Below are positions 25,129 to 32,436 of a stretch of 64,000 bases of DNA, in pieces. Location of the stretch: positions 98,331-162,330 of the forward strand of contig NZ_DASVSF010000022.1 in assembly GCF_036388275.1 (NCBI RefSeq), read 5' to 3'. The DNA is from Longimicrobium sp. Lineage in GTDB: Bacteria; Gemmatimonadota; Gemmatimonadetes; Longimicrobiales; Longimicrobiaceae. Positions within the stretch are counted from its first letter, which is position 1. The number at the start of each line of letters is the position of its first letter. The position numbers and the translations under genes were made by a program. The notes under the pieces are model-generated. The model was not told where the DNA came from. It did not search any database and saw nothing but the letters and a program-made list of their open reading frames with translations.

Positions 25129-26148
25129 TCAGGCGGGTTGGAGCGCGTCCTCAGCGCGAGCCACGCGGTCGCGCCCCAGCCTCTTGGCCTCGTACAGCGC
25201 GGCGTCGGCGCGGTTCAGCCACGTGTCGCAGGTGTCGCCCCGGCGCAGTGCCGCCACCCCGATGCTCACCGTCACCCGCCCTGCCCTTTCAGCATCTCCC
25301 TCAGCGACGGCGCGGCGCAGACGTTCCGCCTCACGCAGGGCGTCCTCCGCGGTGGCGCCGGGCAGGAGCACCGCGAACTCCTCGCCGCCGAAGCGGAACA
25401 GGTCGCCACCTGCCTCGCGGGCGAGGACCGCTGCCACGGCCACCAGCACCTCGTCCCCACCCGCGTGGCCGAACCGGTCGTTCACCTGCTTGAAGTGGTC
25501 GATGTCCATTACCAGCAGCGACGCGGTGTCTCCCCGCGCCGCTGCCGCCCGCAGCACGCGGTCCATGCGCCTGCGGTTGAAGGCGCCCGTCAGCGGGTCG
25601 CGGACGGCCTGCTGCACCAGCTGCTCGCGAAGGGAATCGATCACCCCCAGGAACAGGTTGGTGAACACCACCAGCAACGCGAGCGTGACGCCGAACCGAA
25701 CGGCGGCACCCATCCCCGTGTCCAGGTACACCATGGGCGCCACCGACAGCAGGATCCCGGCGGACAGGACGTTGGCCAGCCGGCGCGGGAGCATGCAGAA
25801 GAAGAGCATCGTGGCCGGGTAGCACCACAGCACGGCCATGAACCCCAGCGCCCGAATGCCCAGCGGCAGGCCCGCCGCCACCGGAACGAAGACCAGTGCG
25901 ACCGGGATTGGGGGCGGGCGCCCGCGCTTGAGCGCCAGCGCGTTCAGGGCCAGCATGCCCACGATCACCAGGTTGGCGATGCCGAGACCCATCCGCCCGC
26001 GAACGACGTTGTTGAGCCCGAAGGGCAGCAGGAACACCGCCCCCGCGATGGCGAGCGCGTAGATGATACGGTCGCGGTACCACGACGGAATTCCACCCCC
26101 GCCGGGGTCCAGCGACTCGAAGTCTGTCGGGGTGACCGGTGTTTTCAC
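25129..26148 (-). CDS. membrane-bound diguanylate cyclase (GGDEF)
   Basis: A 339-residue protein with about five or six transmembrane helices (residues 28-175) followed by a linker and a GGDEF domain (about 180-335). The active loop is FGGEEF (about 253-258). The metal/substrate residues in MDIDHFKQVNDRFGHAGGDE are intact, so it should make cyclic di-GMP from GTP. The upstream RxxD inhibitory site is not present (AGGD at that position), so product inhibition through the I-site is unlikely. The GTG 26148 start is a choice: no strong ribosome site is visible, and a longer in-frame start at 26346 would run through an operator palindrome. It is divergent from the TetR gene. Confidence 0.85.
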   Translation of the reverse strand: MKTPVTPTDFESLDPGGGGIPSWYRDRIIYALAIAGAVFLLPFGLNNVVRGRMGLGIANLVIVGMLALNALALKRGRPPPIPVALVFVPVAAGLPLGIRALGFMAVLWCYPATMLFFCMLPRRLANVLSAGILLSVAPMVYLDTGMGAAVRFGVTLALLVVFTNLFLGVIDSLREQLVQQAVRDPLTGAFNRRRMDRVLRAAAARGDTASLLVMDIDHFKQVNDRFGHAGGDEVLVAVAAVLAREAGGDLFRFGGEEFAVLLPGATAEDALREAERLRRAVAEGDAERAGRVTVSIGVAALRRGDTCDTWLNRADAALYEAKRLGRDRVARAEDALQPA

Positions 26149-26336
26149 AGGCTGAAACGGCGGTCGCGGGAGGAAGTCGCCAAGAAGCGTACCGGTCCGG
26201 CGCGGGACCGTGCCGATCGGAGACGCGGGTGGCACAACGAGTGGACCGGATGGGGTGAGCGGGCAATGGAGATACACTAACGGTCTCGAACGAGCCCCTG
26301 CAACCCCTTTCCGCCACCCAGCGGGTCGGAGTCGAC

Positions 26337-26352
26337 GTTTACGCACGTTAAC
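26337..26352. promoter_or_regulatory. TetR-type operator, distal copy
   Basis: GTTTACGCACGTTAAC is a 16-base near-palindrome with the same GTTwAC half-sites as the operator at 26411. It lies between the divergent diguanylate cyclase and TetR genes and could control the former. Confidence 0.5.
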
Positions 26353-26390
26353 TCACTCGCCCGGGCGTGAATGTCTAGTGTCCTGACTGG

Positions 26391-26419
26391 TTGACATGCC
26401 TCCTGTCGTCGTTTACATA
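26391..26419 (+). promoter_or_regulatory. promoter of the TetR gene
   Basis: A perfect -35 TTGACA at 26391-26396 is followed after 17 bases by TACATA at 26414-26419. The expected transcription start falls at or next to the ATG at 26427, so the message would be leaderless. Confidence 0.6.
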
Positions 26420-26426
26420 TGTTAAC
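26411..26426. promoter_or_regulatory. TetR-type operator overlapping the -10 and start site
   Basis: GTTTACATATGTTAAC is a 16-base palindrome with one mismatched pair. It covers the -10 hexamer and ends at the base before the start codon. Binding by the TetR product would block its own promoter, the usual autorepression layout. Confidence 0.6.
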
Positions 26427-27005
26427 ATGGAGGATATCAAGAGCAGGATCATCGCCGCGGCACGGGCGCTTCACTTCGAACGCGGCCCCGACGCGGTCAC
26501 CATGCGTGCGGTCGCCGAGCGGGTGGGCGTAACCGCCACAGCCCTGTATCGCCACTTCGCCGACAAGGACGCGATCCTCCGCGAAGTCACGGGCGAGGGC
26601 TCGCGCCTGCTCGGAAGCCACCTTTTTCGCGCGCTGGAGGCGCCCACGGCCATCGAGCGCCTGCGGGCGACGGCCGATGCGTACCTGGAGTTCGCCATCG
26701 CGCAGCCCCAGGCCTACCGCGCCCTGTTCGAGCCCGGGGCAGACGGCGCGGAAGAGTCTCCCCTGCACCGCCAGCGTGCAGCCGTGCGGCGTTTCCTTCG
26801 CGACCGTGTGCGCGAGGGGATGGATGCGGGCGTGCTGGCGGAGGGCGATCCAGATGGAATGGCGATGAGCTTTTGGGCCATGCTCCACGGTCTCGCCTCC
26901 TTCCATTTCGCAGGGATCACGCGGGCTGAGGGCCTGAGTCAACGTGCGTTAACCAACCTGATCGAGGGCATCGCCGCGTCCGGTAGTGCATCCACAGTAC
27001 CGTAA
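26427..27005 (+). CDS. TetR/AcrR-family transcriptional regulator
   Basis: A 192-residue TetR-type repressor. Residues about 5-50 hold the DNA-binding domain (KSRIIAAARALHFERGPDAVTM, then the helix-turn-helix RAVAERVGVTATALYRHFADKD). The remainder is helical, with a TetR_C-like ligand/dimerisation domain (FAIAQPQAYRALFEPGADGAEE and MSFWAMLHGLASFHFAGI), close to the branch with WHG-type domains. ATG 26427 directly abuts a palindromic operator. Four related palindromes lie within and around the gene (26337, 26411, about 26941 inside the coding region, 27002). No transporter or enzyme target lies immediately beside it except the divergent diguanylate cyclase. Ligand unknown. Confidence 0.9.
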   Translation: MEDIKSRIIAAARALHFERGPDAVTMRAVAERVGVTATALYRHFADKDAILREVTGEGSRLLGSHLFRALEAPTAIERLRATADAYLEFAIAQPQAYRALFEPGADGAEESPLHRQRAAVRRFLRDRVREGMDAGVLAEGDPDGMAMSFWAMLHGLASFHFAGITRAEGLSQRALTNLIEGIAASGSASTVP

Positions 27006-27016
27006 CGCACGTTAAC
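27002..27016. promoter_or_regulatory. TetR-type operator after the tetR gene
   Basis: GTAACGCACGTTAAC shares the GCACGTTAAC half with the 26337 site. It overlaps the TetR stop codon. No downstream gene on the plus strand is present to explain it. Confidence 0.4.
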
Positions 27017-27384
27017 TAGAGTGTCGCGGACGATCGTCGTCATCCACGTGCCCGCGACTGATCGTTAACAAGGGTGTTACCAAGCACGATCCGACTTGGC
27101 TTTCCGCCGAATCGGGCGCAAACCTCCCCGTTCAACCTCCAACTTCCCGCATCGCCGCAACTTCCAGCCCCTTCGCTGTCTTCGACCGGCCCGATTGACT
27201 AGAGAACGCGCGCAATGCGCCTACAATCCGTGTTTCCTCCCGAGGACGATGCGGAACCCTCGCGTGCCCGGGATCGTGCGTCCTGCGCGATTCTGGGAGG
27301 TCGCCTTTTTCTCCATCAGGGGGCGGATCGAGGGGGGCCAAGGACGCGAGTTCGGCTTTCGTGTCGCTGCCGCGCCCGGGTTGA

Positions 27385-27465
27385 GATGCTCCCCAGGCAA
27401 GATCCTTCGGCCCACGTGGTGGCGGGTTGGAGCGGGTGCGGTGCGCTTGGGCCTCTGGATGACAG
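27385..27465 (+). repeat. diverged copy of an intergenic repeat module
   Basis: This segment shares CCCCAGGC-AGATCCTTCGG at its left and GGGCCTCTGGATGACA at its right with better-conserved copies at 30045-30124 and 48658-48738. It lies in the 600-base gap between the TetR gene and the rhomboid terminator, in which I see no other gene. Confidence 0.5.
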
Positions 27466-27546
27466 ACGGTGTGGCGTGGGCCGTCAGAGGCGTGGGTCGG
27501 AGGCTTTCTGGACACACCCAACCCTGCCCCTGCAGCCGAAACGAGT

Positions 27547-27579
27547 CGAGGCCCGCTCTCCGGATGGGAGCGGGCCTCG
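27547..27579 (-). terminator. terminator after the rhomboid gene
   Basis: CGAGGCCCGCTC and GAGCGGGCCTCG, perfect 12-base arms with a nine-base loop, 25 bases beyond the stop. On the minus strand ACTCGTTTCGG follows. Confidence 0.75.
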
Positions 27580-27604
27580 TGATCTCTACCGAGCCGAGGT
27601 GGCT

Positions 27605-28510
27605 TCAGTTGGTGCGGTAGCGCCGGCTTACCTCGTCCAGCCGCTTGCGCTCCTCTTCCGTGAGGGAGCCCAGGCCCTTGGACGAGATCTTGTCGAGAAT
27701 GCGGTCGACGTCGTCCAGCAGCTCGCGCTCGGCGGCGGCAACGGCCTTCTTGTTGGCCGGCCTTACCTGAGTAGCCGTGGCCGCCTGGGTGCGCGCGGGC
27801 TCGGGCTTCTTTCCAGACCAGGGCACCAGGGCCATGCCGCCGCGCTTCGGCTTGCTCTTGCGCGCGAACGCCGGCACCTCGCCCCACGCCGGCGGCGCCC
27901 AGGGGCTCTTCAGGTACAGGAACGCCGCGAGCATGCCGCCCAGGTGGGCCAGGACCGCAACGCCGTTCCCGCTCCCCTCCAGCGCCATCATCAGGTTGAT
28001 GAACACCAGCCCCGCCACCAGCCACTTCGCCTTGACGGGGAAGATCCCCCAGATGTGGATCTCCATGTCGGGCCAGATCATCGCGAACGCCAGTATCACG
28101 CCCAGCGTGGCCGCCGACGCGCCGACGATGAACGAGGCGGGATCCACGAAGTACAGCAGCGCCGAGAGCAGCGCACCGCCGGCCGCGGCGACCAGGTAGA
28201 ACTTGATGAACCCACGCGATCCCCATCGTTCCTCGAGCGGCGGCCCGAAGAAGAACAGGGTGAGCATGTTGCCCAGCAGGTGGAAGATCCCCGCGTGCAC
28301 GAACGAGTACGTGAGAATCGTCCACGGGCGCGTGACGAAATCCCGCGGGGCGAAGAACAGGTACGGCAGCAGCTCGCGGACTCCGGGAACGAACCCGAGG
28401 AGGACCACGGCCACATAGATCGCCGTGTTGGCGATCAGCAGGCGCTTGACCCAAGGGGTGAGGGAACTGCCGCCGAAGCCGCCGCCTGCATACGAATCCC
28501 GGTAAGCCAT
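27605..28510 (-). CDS. rhomboid-family intramembrane serine protease
   Basis: A 301-residue membrane protein with six transmembrane helices in residues 18-200. Catalytic features: Ser132 in FIVGASAATLG and His189 in LAHLGGMLAAF. The helix 2 motif FVHAGIFHLLGNM is also typical. Rhomboids cleave transmembrane substrates inside the inner membrane. The cytoplasmic C-terminus (about 205-301) holds a basic linker and a small helical domain (LDDVDRILDKISSKGLGSLTEEERKRLDEVSRRY) often found at the end of these proteins. The gene has its own terminator and is separated from ddl by a hairpin. Substrates unknown. Confidence 0.9.
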   Translation of the reverse strand: MAYRDSYAGGGFGGSSLTPWVKRLLIANTAIYVAVVLLGFVPGVRELLPYLFFAPRDFVTRPWTILTYSFVHAGIFHLLGNMLTLFFFGPPLEERWGSRGFIKFYLVAAAGGALLSALLYFVDPASFIVGASAATLGVILAFAMIWPDMEIHIWGIFPVKAKWLVAGLVFINLMMALEGSGNGVAVLAHLGGMLAAFLYLKSPWAPPAWGEVPAFARKSKPKRGGMALVPWSGKKPEPARTQAATATQVRPANKKAVAAAERELLDDVDRILDKISSKGLGSLTEEERKRLDEVSRRYRTN

Positions 28511-28542
28511 TTCCGTTGCAGAAGTGGAACGGGAGAAGAGAC

Positions 28543-28563
28543 GCGCCCGAGGAGGTCGGGCGC
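28543..28563 (-). terminator. hairpin between ddl and the rhomboid gene
   Basis: GCGCCCGA and TCGGGCGC arms around a five-base loop, 50 bases after the ddl stop. On the minus strand GTCTCTTCTCCC follows. Probably a terminator or attenuator. Confidence 0.5.
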
Positions 28564-28613
28564 TTTCCCCTCTCTACCCCCGTGGCGCGTCTCCGGTCCG
28601 CTGTCGTTTTCCG

Positions 28614-29609
28614 TCAGCCGAGCGCCGACTGGGCGATGCGCTCGCACAGCTCGGGGTAGCTGATTCCCACCGCCGCGGCGGCCTTGGGAAACAGGCTGGT
28701 GCCCGTCATCCCGGGGAGGGTGTTGGCCTCCAGGCACCACAGCTGTTCCTGCGCCAGGATGAAGTCGATGCGCGCGTATCCCCGCAGCTTCAGCACCTTG
28801 AAGGCGCGCAGCGCGTACGCCTGCATCTGCGCCACCACCTCTTCGTCCAGCGGCGCCGGGCACAGGTACTCCGTCATCCCCGGCGTGTACTTGCTCTCGT
28901 AGTCGTAGATGCCCTTCTTGGGGCGGATTTCCACCGGCGGAAGCGCCTGGTCGCCCAGGATGCCGACGGTGAGCTCGCGGCCCTTGGCGTAGCGCTCGAT
29001 CATCACCTCGGTGTCATACTGCGAGGCATCCTTGACGGCGGCCTCCAGCTGATCGCGGTCCTTCACCACGTGCAGGCCCACGCTGGAGCCTTCGCGCGAG
29101 GGCTTCACCACGCAGGGAATGCCCACCAGGTCCTCGATGGTGTCGGGGTCGTACACGAAGCCGGGTGCGCGCGCCACGCGCCAGGGCAGCGTGGGAACCT
29201 GGGAGTCGCGCAGCAGGCGCTTGGTGACGTCCTTGTCCATGGCGATGCCGGAGCCCAGCGGCCCCGATCCCGTGTACTTGATGCCGAGCAGCTGCAGGTA
29301 CGCCTGGATGGTGCCGTCCTCGCCCTCGCCGCCGTGCAGGGCCAGGAAGGCGATCTCGGCCGCCCGCAGCTGCTCCACCTGGCCCAGCTGCAGCAGCGGC
29401 AGCGCGTTCTCCATCTCGGCCGGCGGGGCCGACTTCACGCCGCCGGGGAGCAGGTCGCCCTCCTGCTCGGGCGGAATGAAGCCGCGGGCGGTGTCGACGG
29501 TGTAGACCTCGTGCCCGCGCTCGCGCAGCGCTTTTACGATTCCGGATCCCGACGCCAGCGACACTTCGCGTTCGGCACTCGTCCCCCCCATCAGCACGGC
29601 GATCTTCAT
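28614..29609 (-). CDS. ddl: D-alanine--D-alanine ligase
   Basis: A 331-residue ATP-grasp enzyme that joins two D-Ala for peptidoglycan precursors in the cytoplasm. Sequence marks: KIAVLMGGTSAEREVSLASG at the start, LHGGEGEDGTIQ (about 90-101), KPSREGSSVGLHVV (about 170-183, ATP-binding lysine and Gly-loop), ELTVGIL, and the metal-binding end RIDFILAQEQLWCLEANTLPGMT. Length and motifs are normal for Ddl. A Tyr in YESKYTPG is as in the D-Ala-preferring enzymes. The ATG 29609 start gives the canonical N-terminus. The 550 bases upstream are occupied by repeats. Confidence 0.96.
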   Translation of the reverse strand: MKIAVLMGGTSAEREVSLASGSGIVKALRERGHEVYTVDTARGFIPPEQEGDLLPGGVKSAPPAEMENALPLLQLGQVEQLRAAEIAFLALHGGEGEDGTIQAYLQLLGIKYTGSGPLGSGIAMDKDVTKRLLRDSQVPTLPWRVARAPGFVYDPDTIEDLVGIPCVVKPSREGSSVGLHVVKDRDQLEAAVKDASQYDTEVMIERYAKGRELTVGILGDQALPPVEIRPKKGIYDYESKYTPGMTEYLCPAPLDEEVVAQMQAYALRAFKVLKLRGYARIDFILAQEQLWCLEANTLPGMTGTSLFPKAAAAVGISYPELCERIAQSALG

Positions 29610-29748
29610 CCAGCCCTCTCGGTCGGTCTTGTTGGCGATGTCTCGGTGGTTCGTTCGGCTCCGCCGCTACGCACGAACCGTACGAGCGCGCGCCACCCCC
29701 CACCCCTCCGCTCCAGGAGCGGGTGAACCCGCCGCTGGAAATGCGGAA

Positions 29749-29787
29749 AGCCCCGACGCGGGCCGCTGTCGCGTCCCGTTCGGGGCT
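29749..29787 (-). terminator. hairpin upstream of ddl
   Basis: AGCCCCGA and TCGGGGCT arms with internal CGGG/CCCG pairing. On the minus strand TTTCCGCATTTCC follows. It could end read-through from uvrC or attenuate ddl. Confidence 0.4.
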
Positions 29788-29830
29788 GCACCTGCATGCG
29801 CGCCGCACCTTCGGACGCGCGCCGGGCTGG

Positions 29831-30124
29831 CTCCCTTCCCCCGCGGCAGTTTGCGGGGGAAGGGTTGGGGATGGGGGGCGCCGGCCCGAGCACCAGCATC
29901 AGCCCAATTGCACCGGGCTCTGAAGTGTACCCCCTCTCCCACGCTGTTTGTGGGAGAGGGTCGCACGCGTGTCAGCGCGGCGGGGTGAGGGCCCCACGGC
30001 AGCCGAGGCCTCGGCTGCCGTGGACGCTGCCGCGCCCTGGCTGGTACGTGCCCCAGGCTAGATCCTTCGGCGCGCGAAGAATGGGGCGTGGGCTGGTGCC
30101 GCGCGCCTGCGCCTCAGGATGACA
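29831..30124 (+). repeat. composite intergenic repeat, copy 1
   Basis: Modules in order: a palindromic CCCTTCCCCCG...CGGGGGAAGGG hairpin (29833-29863); GGTTGGGGATGGGGGGCGCCGG; a CCCTCTCCCAC...GTGGGAGAGGG hairpin (29934-29960); a GGCAGCCGAGGCCTCGGCTGCC palindrome (split here: arms GGCAGCCGAGG and CCTCGGCTGCC); and a TAGATCCTTCGG...GCCTCAGGATGACA end. Positions 29922-30022 are identical over 101 bases to 48536-48636. No coding frame is credible. This explains most of the 550-base gap between uvrC and ddl. Confidence 0.8.
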
Positions 30125-30161
30125 AGTTGCTGTGTGTCAGCAGGTTGGGAACGCGATGCCC

Positions 30162-32027
30162 CTACGCGGCGCCGGGTGACGGCGCGGCAGGTGAGGGCCG
30201 CACAGCCTCCACCACCTTCCTGGCCAGCGCCGGCCCGAACCCCGGGATCGCGGCGATGTCCGCCTCCGCCGCGGCGACCACGCCGCGATACGAGCCGAAC
30301 CGCTCCAGCAGCTGCTTCTGCCGCGAGGGGCCCACACCCGGGATGGTGGACAGCTCCGAGCGGATCGTGCGCTTCGTGCGCAGCTTGCGGTTGTACGTCA
30401 CCGCGAAGCGGTGTGCCTCGTCGCGGATGCGCTGCACCAGGCGGAGCGCCGGGCTGCGGCGCGGCAGGCGGATGCTTTCCGAGCGGCCGGGTAGGAACAG
30501 CTCCTCCTCCTTCTTGGCCAGGCCCACGATCGACTGCTGCGGCAGGTCGATCTCTTCGAGCGCCTTGCGCGCCGCGCCCAGCTGCCCCTTGCCGCCGTCG
30601 ATCACCGCCAGCTCGGGCAGCGGCTTCCCCTCTTCCACACGGCGGCGGAACCAGCGGGTGACGGCCTCGTGCATCGACGCGAAGTCGTCGTTCCCCCACT
30701 CGCCGCGGATCTTTAGCTTGCGGTACTCGCCCTTCGCGGGCTCGCCGTTCTCGAAGAACACCGCCGACGCCACCGTCTCCGACCCCTGCGTGTGCGAAAT
30801 GTCGAAGCACACCATCGTCCGGGGCACCATCGGCAGCTCCAGCACCTCCTGCAGCTCGTAGAGGGCGTCGGGGGCGCGCTCGGCCGCGGCGTTGCCCATC
30901 AGCTTGCGCTCCTCGAACAGGTGACGGGCGTTCTGGTCCGCAAGCGCCACCAGCTGCACCTTCTCGCCCCGCTGTGGCCACTTCAGCCGCACCGCCTTCC
31001 CCGCCGCCTCGCGCAGCAGCTCCTCCAGCACGCCTCGATCGTCGAAATCCATCGGGAAGATGATCTCGCCGGGCACGCTTTCCGGATCGCGCGTCACCCG
31101 GTCGGCGTAGAGCCGCGTGGCGAAGGCCGAGAGCGCCGCCTCGTCGGTGTCGTCGCCCAGATTGGTGAGGAACTGCGCCTCGCGCCCCAGCAGCTTGCCC
31201 TCGCGGATCTGCAGCACCACGCCGCACGCCTCGGATCCGTCGCGCGCGAAGCCCACCACGTCGCGGTCGCTGCCGGTGACGTCCACCACCTGCTGCTTGC
31301 GCTCCAGCGCCTCCAGCTGGCCGATGGCGTCGCGCAGCTCGGCCGCGCGCTCGAAGTTCATCTCCAGCGCGCACGTCTGCATCTCCGCCCGCAGGCGCCG
31401 GGCGACCAGGCGCGTGTGCCCGCTGAGCACCTGCACGATCTCGTCGACCATCGACCCGTAGTCGTCCGGCGTCTGCAGCGCCACGCAGGGCGCCTTGCAC
31501 CGGCCGATGTGGTAGTCCAGGCAGGGCCGCGGCGGCACGTCGCTGGGCAGGTTGTAGCGGCAGGAGCGCACCGTGTACAGCTTCTTCACCAGCTCCAGCG
31601 ACTGCCGCATCCGCCGCACGTCCGTATACGGGCCGAAATAGCGACTTCCGTCCCTGCGCAGCGTGCGGGTGACGAACACGCGCGGAAACGCCTCGTCCGT
31701 CACCTTGATGTACGGGTAGGTCTTGTCGTCCTTGAGGTTGATGTTGAAGCGCGGCCGGTTTTCCTTGATCAGGTTGTTCTCGAGGATCAGCGCCTCGGCC
31801 TCGGTGCGCACCACGAAGGTGTCCACGTCGTCAACCCGGCGCACCATCTCGCGCGTCTTGATGCCGTGCTGCGCCCCACCCTGGAAGTACGAGCGCACGC
31901 GGGCACGCAGCGACTTCGCCTTGCCGACGTAGATGATGGTGCCTTCGGCATCCTTCATCAGGTAAACGCCGGGCTGCGTGGGCAGCGTGCGGAGCTTGGA
32001 TTCCAGGGTGGACGTGCTTTCGGACAT
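30162..32027 (-). CDS. uvrC: excinuclease ABC subunit C
   Basis: A 621-residue nucleotide-excision-repair nuclease that cuts on both sides of a lesion in the UvrB-DNA complex. Domains: GIY-YIG nuclease at the N-terminus (PGVYLMKDAEGTIIYVGKAKSLRARV), a Cys-rich stretch (CRYNLPSDVPPRPCLDYHIGRCKAPC), a UVR motif (FERAAELRDAIGQLEALE) that contacts UvrB, the RNase H-like nuclease (CFDISHTQGSETVASAVFF, VIDGGKGQL), and two helix-hairpin-helix motifs (STIPGVGPSRQKQLLERFGS, AAIPGFGPALARKVVE). ATG 32027 is preferred over the ATG at 32084 because the intervening 19 codons have low GC at third positions, unlike the gene. Confidence 0.95.
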   Translation of the reverse strand: MSESTSTLESKLRTLPTQPGVYLMKDAEGTIIYVGKAKSLRARVRSYFQGGAQHGIKTREMVRRVDDVDTFVVRTEAEALILENNLIKENRPRFNINLKDDKTYPYIKVTDEAFPRVFVTRTLRRDGSRYFGPYTDVRRMRQSLELVKKLYTVRSCRYNLPSDVPPRPCLDYHIGRCKAPCVALQTPDDYGSMVDEIVQVLSGHTRLVARRLRAEMQTCALEMNFERAAELRDAIGQLEALERKQQVVDVTGSDRDVVGFARDGSEACGVVLQIREGKLLGREAQFLTNLGDDTDEAALSAFATRLYADRVTRDPESVPGEIIFPMDFDDRGVLEELLREAAGKAVRLKWPQRGEKVQLVALADQNARHLFEERKLMGNAAAERAPDALYELQEVLELPMVPRTMVCFDISHTQGSETVASAVFFENGEPAKGEYRKLKIRGEWGNDDFASMHEAVTRWFRRRVEEGKPLPELAVIDGGKGQLGAARKALEEIDLPQQSIVGLAKKEEELFLPGRSESIRLPRRSPALRLVQRIRDEAHRFAVTYNRKLRTKRTIRSELSTIPGVGPSRQKQLLERFGSYRGVVAAAEADIAAIPGFGPALARKVVEAVRPSPAAPSPGAA

Positions 32028-32094
32028 CGTGCGGATTGAACGGCTGACGGACTCGGGATCGGCGGAGGATGATACACCGCTCATCCCGTTCCGG

Positions 32095-32343
32095 TCACTG
32101 GTGCGACGGGTCCGTTCGCGCGCTGGACGATTCGGATCGGGCGCCGGGCGCCACCTCGCGGATCACGGCTTCCAGATCCACCCGGCGGATGGCCTCCAGC
32201 GCCATTTCCCACCGTCCTTCCGCGCACAGGCCGCGGATCCCGGCGTCCTCGTACGTGCCCTCCGCCGCGTCCGCGCAGGCACGCCGGACCGCCTCGGCTA
32301 TGTCGCGCATCTGCTTTTCCACACTGATGTTATCCACATCCAC
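32095..32343 (-). CDS. small conserved-looking protein of unknown function
   Basis: An 82-residue acidic helical protein. The core IAEAVRRACADAAEGTYEDAG, then IRGLCAEGRWEMALEAIRRVD, resembles short proteins found in many bacterial genomes that carry no secure function. There is no signal peptide and no zinc motif. The start is uncertain: GTG 32343 gives the full frame, while ATG 32310 (71 residues) follows GGAAAAG. A DnaA-box-like TTATCCACA lies inside the first codons (32330-32338). It is upstream of uvrC in the same orientation and may be co-transcribed. Confidence 0.6.
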   Translation of the reverse strand: MDVDNISVEKQMRDIAEAVRRACADAAEGTYEDAGIRGLCAEGRWEMALEAIRRVDLEAVIREVAPGARSESSSARTDPSHQ

Positions 32344-32380
32344 CCCACCCGATCGCGGAGAATTTCGATCGTGGAAAATG

Positions 32381-32418
32381 GCGCGGCCGCCCGACGTTCA
32401 TCCGCCGGGCGGCCGCGC
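32381..32418 (-). terminator. terminator after murJ
   Basis: Perfect 13-base arms (GCGCGGCCGCCCG and complement) with a 12-base loop, 19 bases after the murJ stop. On the minus strand CATTTTCC follows. Confidence 0.8.
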
Positions 32419-32436
32419 AACTCCCTACCGTTCCCG

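Noticed and set aside
26149..26346. N-terminal 66-residue extension of the diguanylate cyclase
   Set aside because: The extension has no domain character, contains an operator palindrome and low-complexity residues, and would precede the first helix by about 90 residues.
27006..27540. Possible small gene in the 600-base gap after the TetR gene
   Set aside because: Frames there are interrupted or repeat-derived (27385-27465), lack ribosome sites, and have non-coding third-position GC.
32028..32084. Longer uvrC start at 32084
   Set aside because: The added 19 codons have low third-position GC, and the family N-terminus is reached from ATG 32027. The short 10-base spacing to the upstream gene leaves some doubt.
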